Of a DNA stretch of 6,866 nt, positions 1 to 5,084 are shown one piece after another. The first letter of the stretch is position 1. The number at the start of each line of letters is the position of its first letter. The notes below the pieces were generated by a model, which saw only the letters and a list, made by a program, of their open reading frames with translations, was not told the origin of the DNA and did not search any database. Source of the stretch: an uncultured Elusimicrobiales bacterium (GTDB lineage Bacteria; Elusimicrobiota; Elusimicrobia; Elusimicrobiales; Elusimicrobiaceae); the NCBI GenBank assembly GCA_944325235.1, contig CALUZE010000071.1, positions 1 to 6,866 on the forward strand, in the 5' to 3' direction. The position numbers and the translations under genes were made by a program.

Positions 1-178
1 GTTTGGAGGCCATAAAGCCCACCATCGTCAGCATGCAGGCGCCCAGCGCCGCAGCCAACAATTCACCGGGATTCATATCTTCGCGCGGGTCCATATAGGC
101 GGTGTGCACTTCGCCTTTTTTCCCTTCCAGCACGCTTTTGGTTTGTAAATTTGCAGCTAATACGGTTTTAATTGCCAT
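1..178 (-). CDS. OsmC/Ohr-family protein, N-terminal part (cut by window edge)
   Basis: Partial gene: 59 codons are visible, reading from the ATG at 178 down to position 2. The visible protein begins MAIKTVLAAN and contains PGELLAAALGACMLTMVG at about residues 37-54. This matches the OsmC-fold signature around the first redox cysteine (here Cys48), with a Glu (E39) in the preceding helix. Family members are cytosolic, usually homodimeric thiol peroxidases that reduce organic hydroperoxides, although many are uncharacterised. The second catalytic cysteine would lie outside the window. The start is supported by AAGGAG (complement of 185-190) six bases upstream. The gene follows another OsmC-family gene on the same strand with a 30-bp gap, so co-transcription is likely. 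The motif resembles that of its neighbour (LLA-x-A, AC-x-LT, G-x-MA), which suggests paralogues. Confidence 0.85.
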   Translation of the reverse strand, partial: MAIKTVLAANLQTKSVLEGKKGEVHTAYMDPREDMNPGELLAAALGACMLTMVGFMASK

Positions 179-192
179 AGGTTTCTCCTTTT

Positions 193-208
193 TCCGGTTA
201 CCCCCGGA
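193..208 (-). other. Short hairpin directly before the RBS of the second osmC gene
   Basis: TCCGG at 193-197 pairs with CCGGA at 204-208 around a 6-base loop. In the minus-strand transcript it falls just after the stop codon of the upstream osmC gene and just before AAAAAGGAG of the next. No T run follows it on the minus strand, so it is not an intrinsic terminator. It could stabilise or process the mRNA between cistrons, or be chance, since the stem is only five base pairs. Confidence 0.3.
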
Positions 209-607
209 TTAATTTACGTGGACCGTCACCTTCACGTCCTCGCGCAGCGTTTGATGCACGGGGCAGGCGTTGACGGCCGTTTGGTAAAACTTCTTTTGCT
301 CCGGCGTAAAATGCGCCGGAAACGTGATGTTTAATACAAATTCCCCCACCCGGCGCGGATTTTGCGCCATAATTTTTTCAATTTCCACGCGGGCGCCTTT
401 AAAATCTTCTTTCCGGGCTGCGGCCATTTTGCCCATAATCGTCAGCACGCAGGCCGCAAAGGCCGAGGCCAGCAAATCCGTGGGCGAAAACCTCCGTCCT
501 TTCCCGCCGTTATCCGGCGGCAGATCCGTTTGAATGGTGCTTCCCGTCGGGCCGTGGACGAGTTCCGTTTCCCCGTCGCCCGTATACGTACAAGTAATCG
601 CGGTCAT
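209..607 (-). CDS. OsmC/Ohr-family protein (putative organic hydroperoxide reductase)
   Basis: A complete 132-residue protein, the usual length for small OsmC-fold proteins. The two redox cysteines are in standard contexts: Cys53 in SPTDLLASAFAACVLTIMG and Cys115 in NACPVHQTL. Between them is a segment typical of the family (ARVEIEK, NPRRVGEF). Family knowledge predicts a cytosolic homodimer that reduces organic hydroperoxides through this Cys pair; the actual substrate is not shown by sequence. The ATG at 607 follows AAGGAG with a five-base spacer (complement of 613-618). The gene lies 48 bp downstream of the J-protein gene and 30 bp upstream of a second OsmC-family gene. A hairpin with T6 precedes its ribosome binding site, so its expression from the upstream promoter may be attenuated. 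Confidence 0.92.
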   Translation of the reverse strand: MTAITCTYTGDGETELVHGPTGSTIQTDLPPDNGGKGRRFSPTDLLASAFAACVLTIMGKMAAARKEDFKGARVEIEKIMAQNPRRVGEFVLNITFPAHFTPEQKKFYQTAVNACPVHQTLREDVKVTVHVN

Positions 608-618
608 ACAAACTCCTT

Positions 619-648
619 AAAAAACGTCCGCGGGTCATCCCCGCGGAC
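619..648 (-). terminator. Intrinsic terminator or attenuator between the cbpA-like gene and osmC
   Basis: A perfect 9-bp stem, GTCCGCGGG at 626-634 with CCCGCGGAC at 640-648, encloses the 5-base loop TCATC. Read on the minus strand it is followed by G and then TTTTTT (complement of 619-624), the classic intrinsic terminator layout. It starts 7 bases after the J-protein stop codon, and its T run abuts the AAGGAG of the next gene. It therefore either ends most transcripts after the J-protein gene or acts as a read-through attenuator for the osmC pair. Confidence 0.8.
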
Positions 649-655
649 TTAAAAA

Positions 656-1633
656 CTAGCTGATTTGCGCCAACTTGGCAAACAGGTCTTTCTGTTCCTT
701 GGTCAGCGTACGCGGCACGTCTATCGTCAGGGTCACGTACAGGCTGCCCCGTGCGCTTAAGCCTTTGCCGCTTAGTTTTAATTTTTTGCCGTTGTGCGTA
801 CCGGCAGGCACTTTCACTTTCACCGGGCCGTCCAGCGTGGGCACAAAAATCGTACCGCCCAAAGCGGCCGTCCACGGCATAATGATTACGGGCACGTGCA
901 AGTCTTCCCCTTCCAGGCGGAACATCGCGTGCGGGCGGATTTTGACGATTAAATACAAATCGCCGTTGCCGCGGCGCGTGGGGTTGCCCATGCCTTTTAA
1001 TTTGATTTTTTTGCCTTCGCTCACGCCCGCCGGCAATTTGACGGTGACCGTGCGTCCGTTGGGCAGCGTCATTTGCATATTGCCGCCGCGGTGGGCGTCT
1101 TCCATATTCAAGGCCAGCTCGGCTTCCACATCGCCCGCCGCCTGGCCGGAAGCGGCGCTGCGGCCAAAGTTCTGGCCGAATCCGCCAAAACCGCCGCCCA
1201 TTCCGCCAAAAATGCTCTGGAAGAAATCACTGAAATCCCCGCCGGAGAAGGCTTCCGCGCCGCTGTTGCCGGCAAAGCCCGAAAACCCGCCCCCGCCGTT
1301 ACCGTTATAGGTGTATTGCTGGTACTGCTGGTAGGGGTTTGCTCCGCCGTAGGCAGACGACCGCGCGCGGGAAGAAGCCCCGCCGCCGCGGGCATAATCC
1401 TGGTAGCCTTGTTCGCCCACCTGGTCGTAGATGGTGCGTTTTTGTTTATCGGACAGAACGGTGTAGGCTTCGTTGATGTCTTTGAACTTTTCAGTCATTT
1501 TGGCCTTTTCCGACTCCGGGTGCAAATCCGGGTGGTATTTGCGGGCCATGGTCTGGAACGCTTTTTTAATTTCGGCGTCCGTGGCGTTTTTGTTTACGCC
1601 AAGAATTTTGTAATAATCTTTATACTCAGCCAT
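656..1633 (-). CDS. cbpA: CbpA-type J-domain co-chaperone (DnaJ-like, no zinc finger)
   Basis: This 325-residue DnaJ-family protein would stimulate the ATPase of DnaK (Hsp70) and deliver unfolded clients in the cytosol. The J-domain spans about residues 5-70, with the HPD motif at 34-36 (RKYHPDLHPE). A long Gly/Phe-rich region follows at about 82-160 (FSDFFQSIFGGMGGGFGGFG). Two beta-rich substrate-binding domains occupy about 168-320, including LPNGRTVTVKLPAGVSEGKK and VKVKVPAGTHNGKKLKLSGKG. There are no CXXCXGXG zinc-finger repeats and in fact no cysteines, so this is a class B protein like E. coli CbpA rather than DnaJ itself. Length is slightly above CbpA. The ATG at 1633 has GGGGGAG just upstream. 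It heads a minus-strand cluster with two osmC genes and is divergent from the MFS gene. The exact symbol is by analogy. Confidence 0.93.
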   Translation of the reverse strand: MAEYKDYYKILGVNKNATDAEIKKAFQTMARKYHPDLHPESEKAKMTEKFKDINEAYTVLSDKQKRTIYDQVGEQGYQDYARGGGASSRARSSAYGGANPYQQYQQYTYNGNGGGGFSGFAGNSGAEAFSGGDFSDFFQSIFGGMGGGFGGFGQNFGRSAASGQAAGDVEAELALNMEDAHRGGNMQMTLPNGRTVTVKLPAGVSEGKKIKLKGMGNPTRRGNGDLYLIVKIRPHAMFRLEGEDLHVPVIIMPWTAALGGTIFVPTLDGPVKVKVPAGTHNGKKLKLSGKGLSARGSLYVTLTIDVPRTLTKEQKDLFAKLAQIS

Positions 1634-1650
1634 AACTCCCCCTTTCTAAT

Positions 1651-1656
1651 TATCAT
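1651..1656 (-). promoter_or_regulatory. Candidate -10 element for the cbpA/osmC cluster
   Basis: The complement of 1651-1656 reads GATAAT, one base from TATAAT, and lies 17 bases before the cbpA-like ATG at 1633. The 50-bp divergent gap is very AT-rich and is the only room for a cluster promoter. No convincing -35 hexamer is seen at 16-18 bp, so this is weak. No CIRCE-type repeat or sigma-32 consensus is visible in the gap. Confidence 0.35.
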
Positions 1657-1660
1657 TTTA

Positions 1661-1666
1661 TATAAT
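1661..1666 (+). promoter_or_regulatory. Candidate -10 element for the MFS transporter gene
   Basis: A perfect TATAAT stands 17 bases before the ATG at 1684. It predicts transcription starting near 1673 and a leader of only about 10 nt. AAGG at 1672-1675 would serve as a weak Shine-Dalgarno at the very 5' end. No clear -35 hexamer is present. The opposite-strand element for the cbpA-like gene lies about 10 bases away, so the two promoters would compete. Confidence 0.5.
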
Positions 1667-1683
1667 TTTTTAAGGTCTGCACT

Positions 1684-2925
1684 ATGCTATTACTAACCAA
1701 ACAAACCAACAAAACCCCGCTGAAACTGATTTTGACGACGGAGGCTTTCTCGTCGCTTACCAACCAATTTATGCAAATTTTGCTGCCGTGGTACATTCTG
1801 TCCACCACCGGCAGCGTGCTGTGGACGGGTTTTGTAGGGTTTTGCGCCCTGCTGCCGAATATCTTTTCCTCGCTGTTTGGCGCACCCGTGATTGACAAAC
1901 TGGGCCGCTCCAAAACCATGCTGTCGTGCGAAGTCATCCAGCTGGTGCTGCTGGGGATGATTCCCGTGCTGATTGCCGGCGGGCGCGATTGGCCGTGGCT
2001 GATTGGGTTAATCATCTTTTTAAGTTCGTTTTTTGACGCGCCCGGCCAACTGGCGCGCACGGCGCTGTCGCCCACGTTTTCGCGCTATGCGGACGTTCCG
2101 CTTTCCAAAACGTCCGGCATTATTGAAGCATTTGACGGCATTATGTCCGTGGCCGGCCCGCTGTTGGGCGGCGCGATTATTGCCATGTACGGGCTGTTGG
2201 CGGCGTGGATTGTGTGCGTGCTGTTTTGCGTGGTGATTGTGACGCTGTGCATCATCGTGTTCACCAACCGCCGTCCGCGCCAGCTGCGCCCCTTGGCCAG
2301 CTACCGCGAAGTATGGCAAAACCTCAAGACGGACCGCACGCTGTGGGAACCCATTTTGTTTACGATACCGACGTTTATTTTGGGCCAATCGTGGGAGCTG
2401 GTTTTGTTGCCCACCTATATTTATGAGCACGGATTTACTTCCGTGTACCTGGGGTTTTTGGGCGCGGCCTTTGGCTTGGGGGCATTCGTGGGCGCGCTGA
2501 TTTTTGCGGGCAAGTCCAAAAAATTTACGTTCTTTACGCTGCTAACGCTTAATTATCTGGGCTATTTGATTTCCGTGCTGGTGCTGTATTTTAACTTGCC
2601 GCGGGTACTGGTGCTGGCGGCCAACGCGCTGTGCGGACTGCCGTTTGGCGCGTTCGGAGCGATGATTATCAGCATTATTTTGCTGCGCACGCCGCTGCCT
2701 TTCCGCAGCAAAACGCTGGGGCTGTATGCCACGGCTACGTACACGGTGGAAAGCATTTGTGTGCTGGGCCTGGCGGCGCTCATCCAATTTGTCGGGCTGC
2801 AGTCCACCCTGCTGACGGTAAGCGCGGTGTTTGGCGGGCTGATTATTTTGAGTATTTGGGCACGCAGGAAAGAAGATTTTTGGACTGTTTTATCGTCGGG
2901 GAACAAAAAGGTGTTTACAAAATAA
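1684..2925 (+). CDS. Major facilitator superfamily transporter (drug-efflux type)
   Basis: A 413-residue, very hydrophobic protein of standard MFS length, with a pattern fitting 12 membrane helices in the inner membrane. The loop between helices 2 and 3 carries the MFS signature GAPVIDKLGRSKTML (residues 66-80: G66, D71, G74, R75). A second family feature is DAPGQLARTALSP followed by GPLLGG, which resembles the helix-5 antiporter motif of DHA3-like exporters of the MefA/EntS type. A central basic loop (TNRRPRQLRPLASYREVW) separates the two halves. The likely role is proton-coupled export of a small molecule; the substrate cannot be inferred. The gene is monocistronic: the tRNA-Asn promoter overlaps its stop codon and no strong terminator follows. 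The ATG at 1684 has only a weak AAGG RBS. A TTG or GTG start elsewhere is not better supported. Confidence 0.9.
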   Translation: MLLLTKQTNKTPLKLILTTEAFSSLTNQFMQILLPWYILSTTGSVLWTGFVGFCALLPNIFSSLFGAPVIDKLGRSKTMLSCEVIQLVLLGMIPVLIAGGRDWPWLIGLIIFLSSFFDAPGQLARTALSPTFSRYADVPLSKTSGIIEAFDGIMSVAGPLLGGAIIAMYGLLAAWIVCVLFCVVIVTLCIIVFTNRRPRQLRPLASYREVWQNLKTDRTLWEPILFTIPTFILGQSWELVLLPTYIYEHGFTSVYLGFLGAAFGLGAFVGALIFAGKSKKFTFFTLLTLNYLGYLISVLVLYFNLPRVLVLAANALCGLPFGAFGAMIISIILLRTPLPFRSKTLGLYATATYTVESICVLGLAALIQFVGLQSTLLTVSAVFGGLIILSIWARRKEDFWTVLSSGNKKVFTK

Positions 2926-2942
2926 AACAGATTTACTACAAT
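2914..2942 (+). promoter_or_regulatory. Near-consensus sigma-70-type promoter for tRNA-Asn
   Basis: TTTACA (2914-2919) and TACAAT (2937-2942) are separated by exactly 17 bp; each matches the consensus hexamer at five of six positions. Initiation near 2949 would give a leader of about 35 nt before the tRNA at 2984. The -35 element lies inside the last codons of the MFS gene (stop at 2923-2925), so the tRNA can be expressed independently of it. Confidence 0.75.
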
Positions 2943-2955
2943 AATTGTGTAGTAA
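2933..2955. repeat. Perfect 8-bp inverted repeat over the tRNA promoter -10/+1 region
   Basis: TTACTACA (2933-2940) is the exact reverse complement of TGTAGTAA (2948-2955), with a 7-base centre. A smaller dyad, ACAAT-A-ATTGT, is nested at 2938-2948, offset by one base. The repeat spans the -10 box and the predicted start site of the tRNA promoter, so it looks like an operator. A run of A rather than T follows it on the plus strand, so it is not a terminator for the MFS gene. No regulator can be named. Confidence 0.5.
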
Positions 2956-2983
2956 GAAAAAAATGTTTTAAAAAACAGATTTT

Positions 2984-3058
2984 TCCCCGATAGCTCAATG
3001 GTGGAGCGACCGGCTGTTAACCGGTAGGTTGTAGGTTCGAGCCCTACTCGGGGAGCCA
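2984..3058 (+). tRNA. tRNA-Asn (anticodon GTT), CCA encoded
   Basis: A full cloverleaf can be drawn. The acceptor stem is TCCCCGA (2984-2990) with TCGGGGA (3048-3054). The D stem is GCTC/GAGC (2993-2996 with 3004-3007). The anticodon stem is ACCGG/CCGGT (3009-3013 with 3021-3025) around loop CTGTTAA, with anticodon GTT at 3016-3018. The variable loop is AGGTT. The T stem is GTAGG/CCTAC around TTCGAGC. The discriminator is G3055, and CCA (3056-3058) is encoded in the DNA. It decodes AAC and AAU. It has its own promoter and terminator and borders the accessory segment that ends in an integrase remnant. Confidence 0.97.
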
Positions 3059-3062
3059 TTTG

Positions 3063-3089
3063 AAAGGACGCCGCAAGGCGTCCTTTTTT
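3063..3089 (+). terminator. Intrinsic terminator of tRNA-Asn
   Basis: A perfect 10-bp stem, AAAGGACGCC (3063-3072) with GGCGTCCTTT (3077-3086), is closed by a GCAA tetraloop and followed by a T run ending at 3089. It begins five bases after the tRNA CCA, so it ends the short tRNA transcript. Confidence 0.92.
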
Positions 3090-3105
3090 ATGTCTAAAAA
3101 GGCAT

Positions 3106-3166
3106 TGGCCGGACTCCGCCCCTAAAGAAAACGCGCCCCAAACAGGCGCGGGAAATCCACCGGCCA
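3106..3166. repeat. Nested inverted repeats in the gap between tRNA-Asn and the exported-protein genes
   Basis: An outer stem, TGGCCGG (3106-3112) with CCGGCCA (3160-3166), encloses an inner stem, CGCGCC (3132-3137) with GGCGCG (3145-3150). On the minus strand the inner hairpin is followed by GTTTTCTTT, which resembles a terminator for leftward transcription, yet no minus-strand gene lies to its right. It could be a remnant of a lost gene or a structured element. Nothing else gene-like is seen between 3090 and 3200. Confidence 0.4.
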
Positions 3167-3202
3167 TTGAATTTTTTGCAATAAAACGCCCGTAATCAGG
3201 GT

Positions 3203-3208
3203 TATAAT
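3203..3208 (+). promoter_or_regulatory. Candidate -10 element for the exported repeat-protein genes
   Basis: A perfect TATAAT stands 17 bases before the ATG at 3226, the same spacing as at the MFS gene. The predicted start near 3215 leaves a leader of about 11 nt that begins with the AGGGGG ribosome binding site. The nearest TTGCAA (3176-3181) is 21 bp upstream, too far for an ordinary -35, so the promoter is weak or activator-dependent. Confidence 0.5.
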
Positions 3209-3225
3209 GAAAATAGGGGGCTGAT

Positions 3226-3957
3226 ATGAAAAAATACATTTTCCTTTTTTGCTTGTTGTCTGTTTTTCCGCTGGGTGCCCAGGCAGAACACGTCTGCGAC
3301 AACTGGGTTACTGACACGCGGCCCAACGGCGAAATGTCCATCACCTGCTGGAGCTGGAGCGAATTTGACGAGCCTGCCGCCGTTGCAGTGCAAGCGGCTG
3401 AAACTCAAAAAACCCTCACTGATTCCACCCCGACAGAGGTTCAGCCCTACACCTGTAAAATTTGGAAAACCACTATTTTAAAAAACGGCAGCCGCCAATC
3501 CGCTTGTACCGAATGGATGTATCCGAATGAACCCGACGACCATCGGATTGTCTGCCGCGAATTTGTATCCGAACCGCTTTCCGAAACTCTGGTAAAAAAA
3601 CAAAAACGGGCGTGGACGAGCAAATGTTCCCAATGGAAGGAAGAAAAAAACGGAAAATTCTGTCTGTTGTGGAAACACGAATACCGCCCGGACGGCACCA
3701 TTATCAGCCGCTGCAGACATTATCAGCTGGAACCGGACGCAGGGTTACCCATCTCTCAATGGACGGATTACATCGGGCCGGACAGTGATTTAAAACCGGT
3801 GGCCTCTGTTGCGGACCGGGTGGCCTTGGACAAAATGTATCCCTGCCAGGAATATACGGGAGAAAAAATGGACAAAAAACAGGGCTCCTACAAGGTAACT
3901 TGTACCCGGTATGCCACCGAAGCAACGTTGCCCGCACCGAAAGAAAACGCCAAATAA
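3226..3957 (+). CDS. Exported cysteine/tryptophan-module protein, unknown function (first of pair)
   Basis: 243 residues; I do not recognise a named family. A clear signal peptide (MKK, hydrophobic core, AQA cleavage site after about residue 20) predicts export by Sec and signal peptidase I; no lipobox is seen. The mature protein has ten cysteines: 24, 41, 77, 94, 110, 134, 146, 163, 207 and 226. Most fall in a module C-x2-[WY]-x7-G-x5-C-x2-[WY]: C24-W27-G35-C41, C77-W80-G88-C94, C146-W149-G157-C163, and C207-Y210-G220-C226 with two extra residues. Each Gly is usually preceded by Asn or Asp, suggesting a beta-hairpin turn, and the even cysteine count fits disulfides in an oxidising compartment. 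Modules are separated by irregular charged linkers. The ATG at 3226 follows AGGGGG. The next gene, 22 bp on, uses the same module. Confidence 0.85.
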   Translation: MKKYIFLFCLLSVFPLGAQAEHVCDNWVTDTRPNGEMSITCWSWSEFDEPAAVAVQAAETQKTLTDSTPTEVQPYTCKIWKTTILKNGSRQSACTEWMYPNEPDDHRIVCREFVSEPLSETLVKKQKRAWTSKCSQWKEEKNGKFCLLWKHEYRPDGTIISRCRHYQLEPDAGLPISQWTDYIGPDSDLKPVASVADRVALDKMYPCQEYTGEKMDKKQGSYKVTCTRYATEATLPAPKENAK

Positions 3958-3979
3958 CTGTTAAAAACAGGAGCCGCTT

Positions 3980-4471
3980 ATGAAAAAAACAATTTTTATC
4001 GTTTTTTGCCTTTTATTTTCTACGGCCTCTTTTGCTGAAAGTCGTTATTATACTTCTTGCTCCCTCAACACCAGCAATAGAGCTTCTTCCAGCTGTCTCA
4101 CGTGGCGGACTATAAAATTAAACGACGGTTCTTTACAAACCCAATGCACTGATTTTGCCAATCCGCAGCAAAAGTGGCAATGTGACAAGTGGTTTACCTC
4201 CCGACAGGAGGACGGCTCCTATATTACCACTTGCTCTCCAAACACAATGGATCAAGTCACTGATATTTGTAATCATTGGATTACAGTTCAACAAAAGGAC
4301 GGTTCCTTTGTATCTTCGTGTTCTTTAAACACGGCAGCCCACGATAATTATTACTGTGGAAATTGGATTACAACGTCTACCAAAAAAGGAACCTTCGAAT
4401 CAGTTTGTTCTGCTAATACGTCATCCCGTATTGATTATCAATGTGCTTCTTGGGTAACAACATTGTTTTAG
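3980..4471 (+). CDS. Exported protein made of 29-residue Cys/Trp repeats, unknown function (second of pair)
   Basis: 163 residues with a signal peptide (MKKTIFIVFCLLFSTASFA, cleaved after about residue 19) very like that of its neighbour. The mature protein is almost entirely repeat. Cysteines at 27, 39, 56, 68, 85, 97, 114, 126, 143 and 155 alternate with spacings of exactly 12 and 17. The full unit is C-x2-W-x7-G-[ST]-x4-C followed by 11 linker residues, often beginning S-x-N-T. Four complete units start at C39, C68, C97 and C126, with half units at each end; the protein stops shortly after C155-A-S-W. This suggests a regular beta-rich, disulfide-stapled fold outside the cytoplasm, perhaps for surface binding; function is unknown. 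The ATG has AGGAG six bases upstream and lies 22 bp after the previous gene, so they are probably co-transcribed. Base use is clearly more AT-rich than the flanking genes, a sign of foreign origin. Confidence 0.85.
   Translation: MKKTIFIVFCLLFSTASFAESRYYTSCSLNTSNRASSSCLTWRTIKLNDGSLQTQCTDFANPQQKWQCDKWFTSRQEDGSYITTCSPNTMDQVTDICNHWITVQQKDGSFVSSCSLNTAAHDNYYCGNWITTSTKKGTFESVCSANTSSRIDYQCASWVTTLF
4094..4441 (+). repeat. Four tandem 87-bp coding repeats (29 residues each)
   Basis: Units occupy 4094-4180, 4181-4267, 4268-4354 and 4355-4441, each beginning with the codon for the first Cys of the C-x2-W module. Register is perfect, with no insertion or deletion, but the DNA of the units has diverged strongly. 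The period is kept by selection on the protein rather than by recent duplication. A partial fifth unit runs to the stop codon. Confidence 0.85.
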
Positions 4472-4505
4472 CCGACATATTTATTTCGTTTTTGCCCGGC
4501 CTTAT

Positions 4506-4697
4506 ATGCCACATTGGCAAATTCCAACGCATGGGCCGTACCGCGTTAATGGCCTGTGTAATGGCTTTATGAGAGACGCTAAAAAGTTAGTGTTGCTAGA
4601 CTCTTATGGCCGCAAATTTTTATTAAATAAAAAGGAATTTGCTACCATCAAAAAAGAGATTGAGCCTTCCAATATCCCAACTCCCTTCTGTCTATAA
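4506..4697 (+). CDS. Small hypothetical ORF (63 aa), possibly a gene remnant
   Basis: An ATG-initiated ORF in AT-rich DNA between the repeat-protein pair and the integrase remnant. Its C-terminal half (RDAKKLVLLDSYGRKFLLNK, then a Glu/Lys-rich stretch) looks like plausible soluble protein. The first 20 residues look less natural. No convincing ribosome binding site precedes 4506, no signal peptide or known domain is seen, and it overlaps the integrase frame by about 60 bp. It may be the tail of a gene disrupted by rearrangement or not a gene. The stretch 4472-4505 shows nothing else recognisable. Confidence 0.3.
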   Translation: MPHWQIPTHGPYRVNGLCNGFMRDAKKLVLLDSYGRKFLLNKKEFATIKKEIEPSNIPTPFCL

Positions 4698-5060
4698 GCG
4701 CACCGGCTCCCCGGTATATTGGGGGTCGGTCATAGTCAACGGCAAGAGCCGCCAGTACGCCTTGTGCGAAAACAAGGCGGCGGCCCGGCGCATGCTGGCG
4801 GACATCAAGGCAGAAAGCAAATCCCGCTCCAAATACGGCACCAGCACGTGGGCCGCGTTCAAACAGCGGTATTTGGACTGGTCCAGCGCCCACAAAAGCC
4901 CCTTCACGCTCGGGCACGACCGCCGCGCCCTAAACTATTTTGAAGAATTTGCCGCCCCCAAACGCTGGAAGAAATAAACGTTCCCCTCGTGGAAAACTTT
5001 CAAACCTGGCTCAAAAACACTTTGGGCAAACGGGCCGAATTAGAAAAGCTTCAACACTGA
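4639..5060 (+). pseudogene. Tyrosine-recombinase (phage-type integrase) remnant, frameshifted and truncated
   Basis: The frame ending at 4977 encodes an integrase N-terminus: a SVYKRTGSPVYWGSV arm-type start (from about 4687), then GTSTWAAFKQRYLDWSSAHK and SPFTLGHDRRALNYFEEFAA, which is a core-binding SAM-like domain. That frame stops after APKRWKK. A different frame continues the same domain from CTG at 4965 (LEEINVPLVENFQTWLKN) and ends at TGA 5058-5060. A single frameshift near 4960-4966 (CCCCCAAACG) restores the family sequence. The whole catalytic domain with the R-H-R-Y residues is absent, so the protein cannot recombine DNA. No good native start is seen: TTG at 4639 is the most upstream in-frame option, and base composition changes near 4680, so the true 5' end may be lost. 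It marks a decayed integrative element beside tRNA-Asn. Confidence 0.82.
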
Positions 5061-5084
5061 TGCTTGAATGAATCAACCAACGAC

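Noticed and set aside
1073..1696. Plus-strand frame of 207 codons opposite the cbpA-like gene
   Set aside because: It is the complement of the Gly/Phe-rich and J-domain codons of a clearly recognisable protein and has no ribosome binding site or known domain.
2562..3344. Long minus-strand reading frame of 260 codons across the MFS 3' end, the tRNA and the first exported gene
   Set aside because: It contains the translation of antisense tRNA-Asn (PRVGLEPTTYRLTAG), a well-known spurious product, and overlaps a certain tRNA, two genes and their signals.
4094..4441. The 87-bp repeats as a DNA satellite or CRISPR-like array
   Set aside because: The units match only at key codons, are in frame without spacers, and sit inside a signal-peptide-bearing gene, so this is a protein repeat.
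4468..4548. Minus-strand stretch reading AHALEFANVAYKAGQKRNKY before a stop at 4468-4470
   Set aside because: It looks protein-like but is only about 25 codons between two stops, has no start codon context, and could not be tied to a family.
4705..4713. GGCTCCCCG, the reverse complement of the tRNA-Asn 3' end (3049-3057), as a possible attachment site
   Set aside because: It is only nine bases, in inverted rather than direct orientation, and lies inside codons for a conserved integrase motif.
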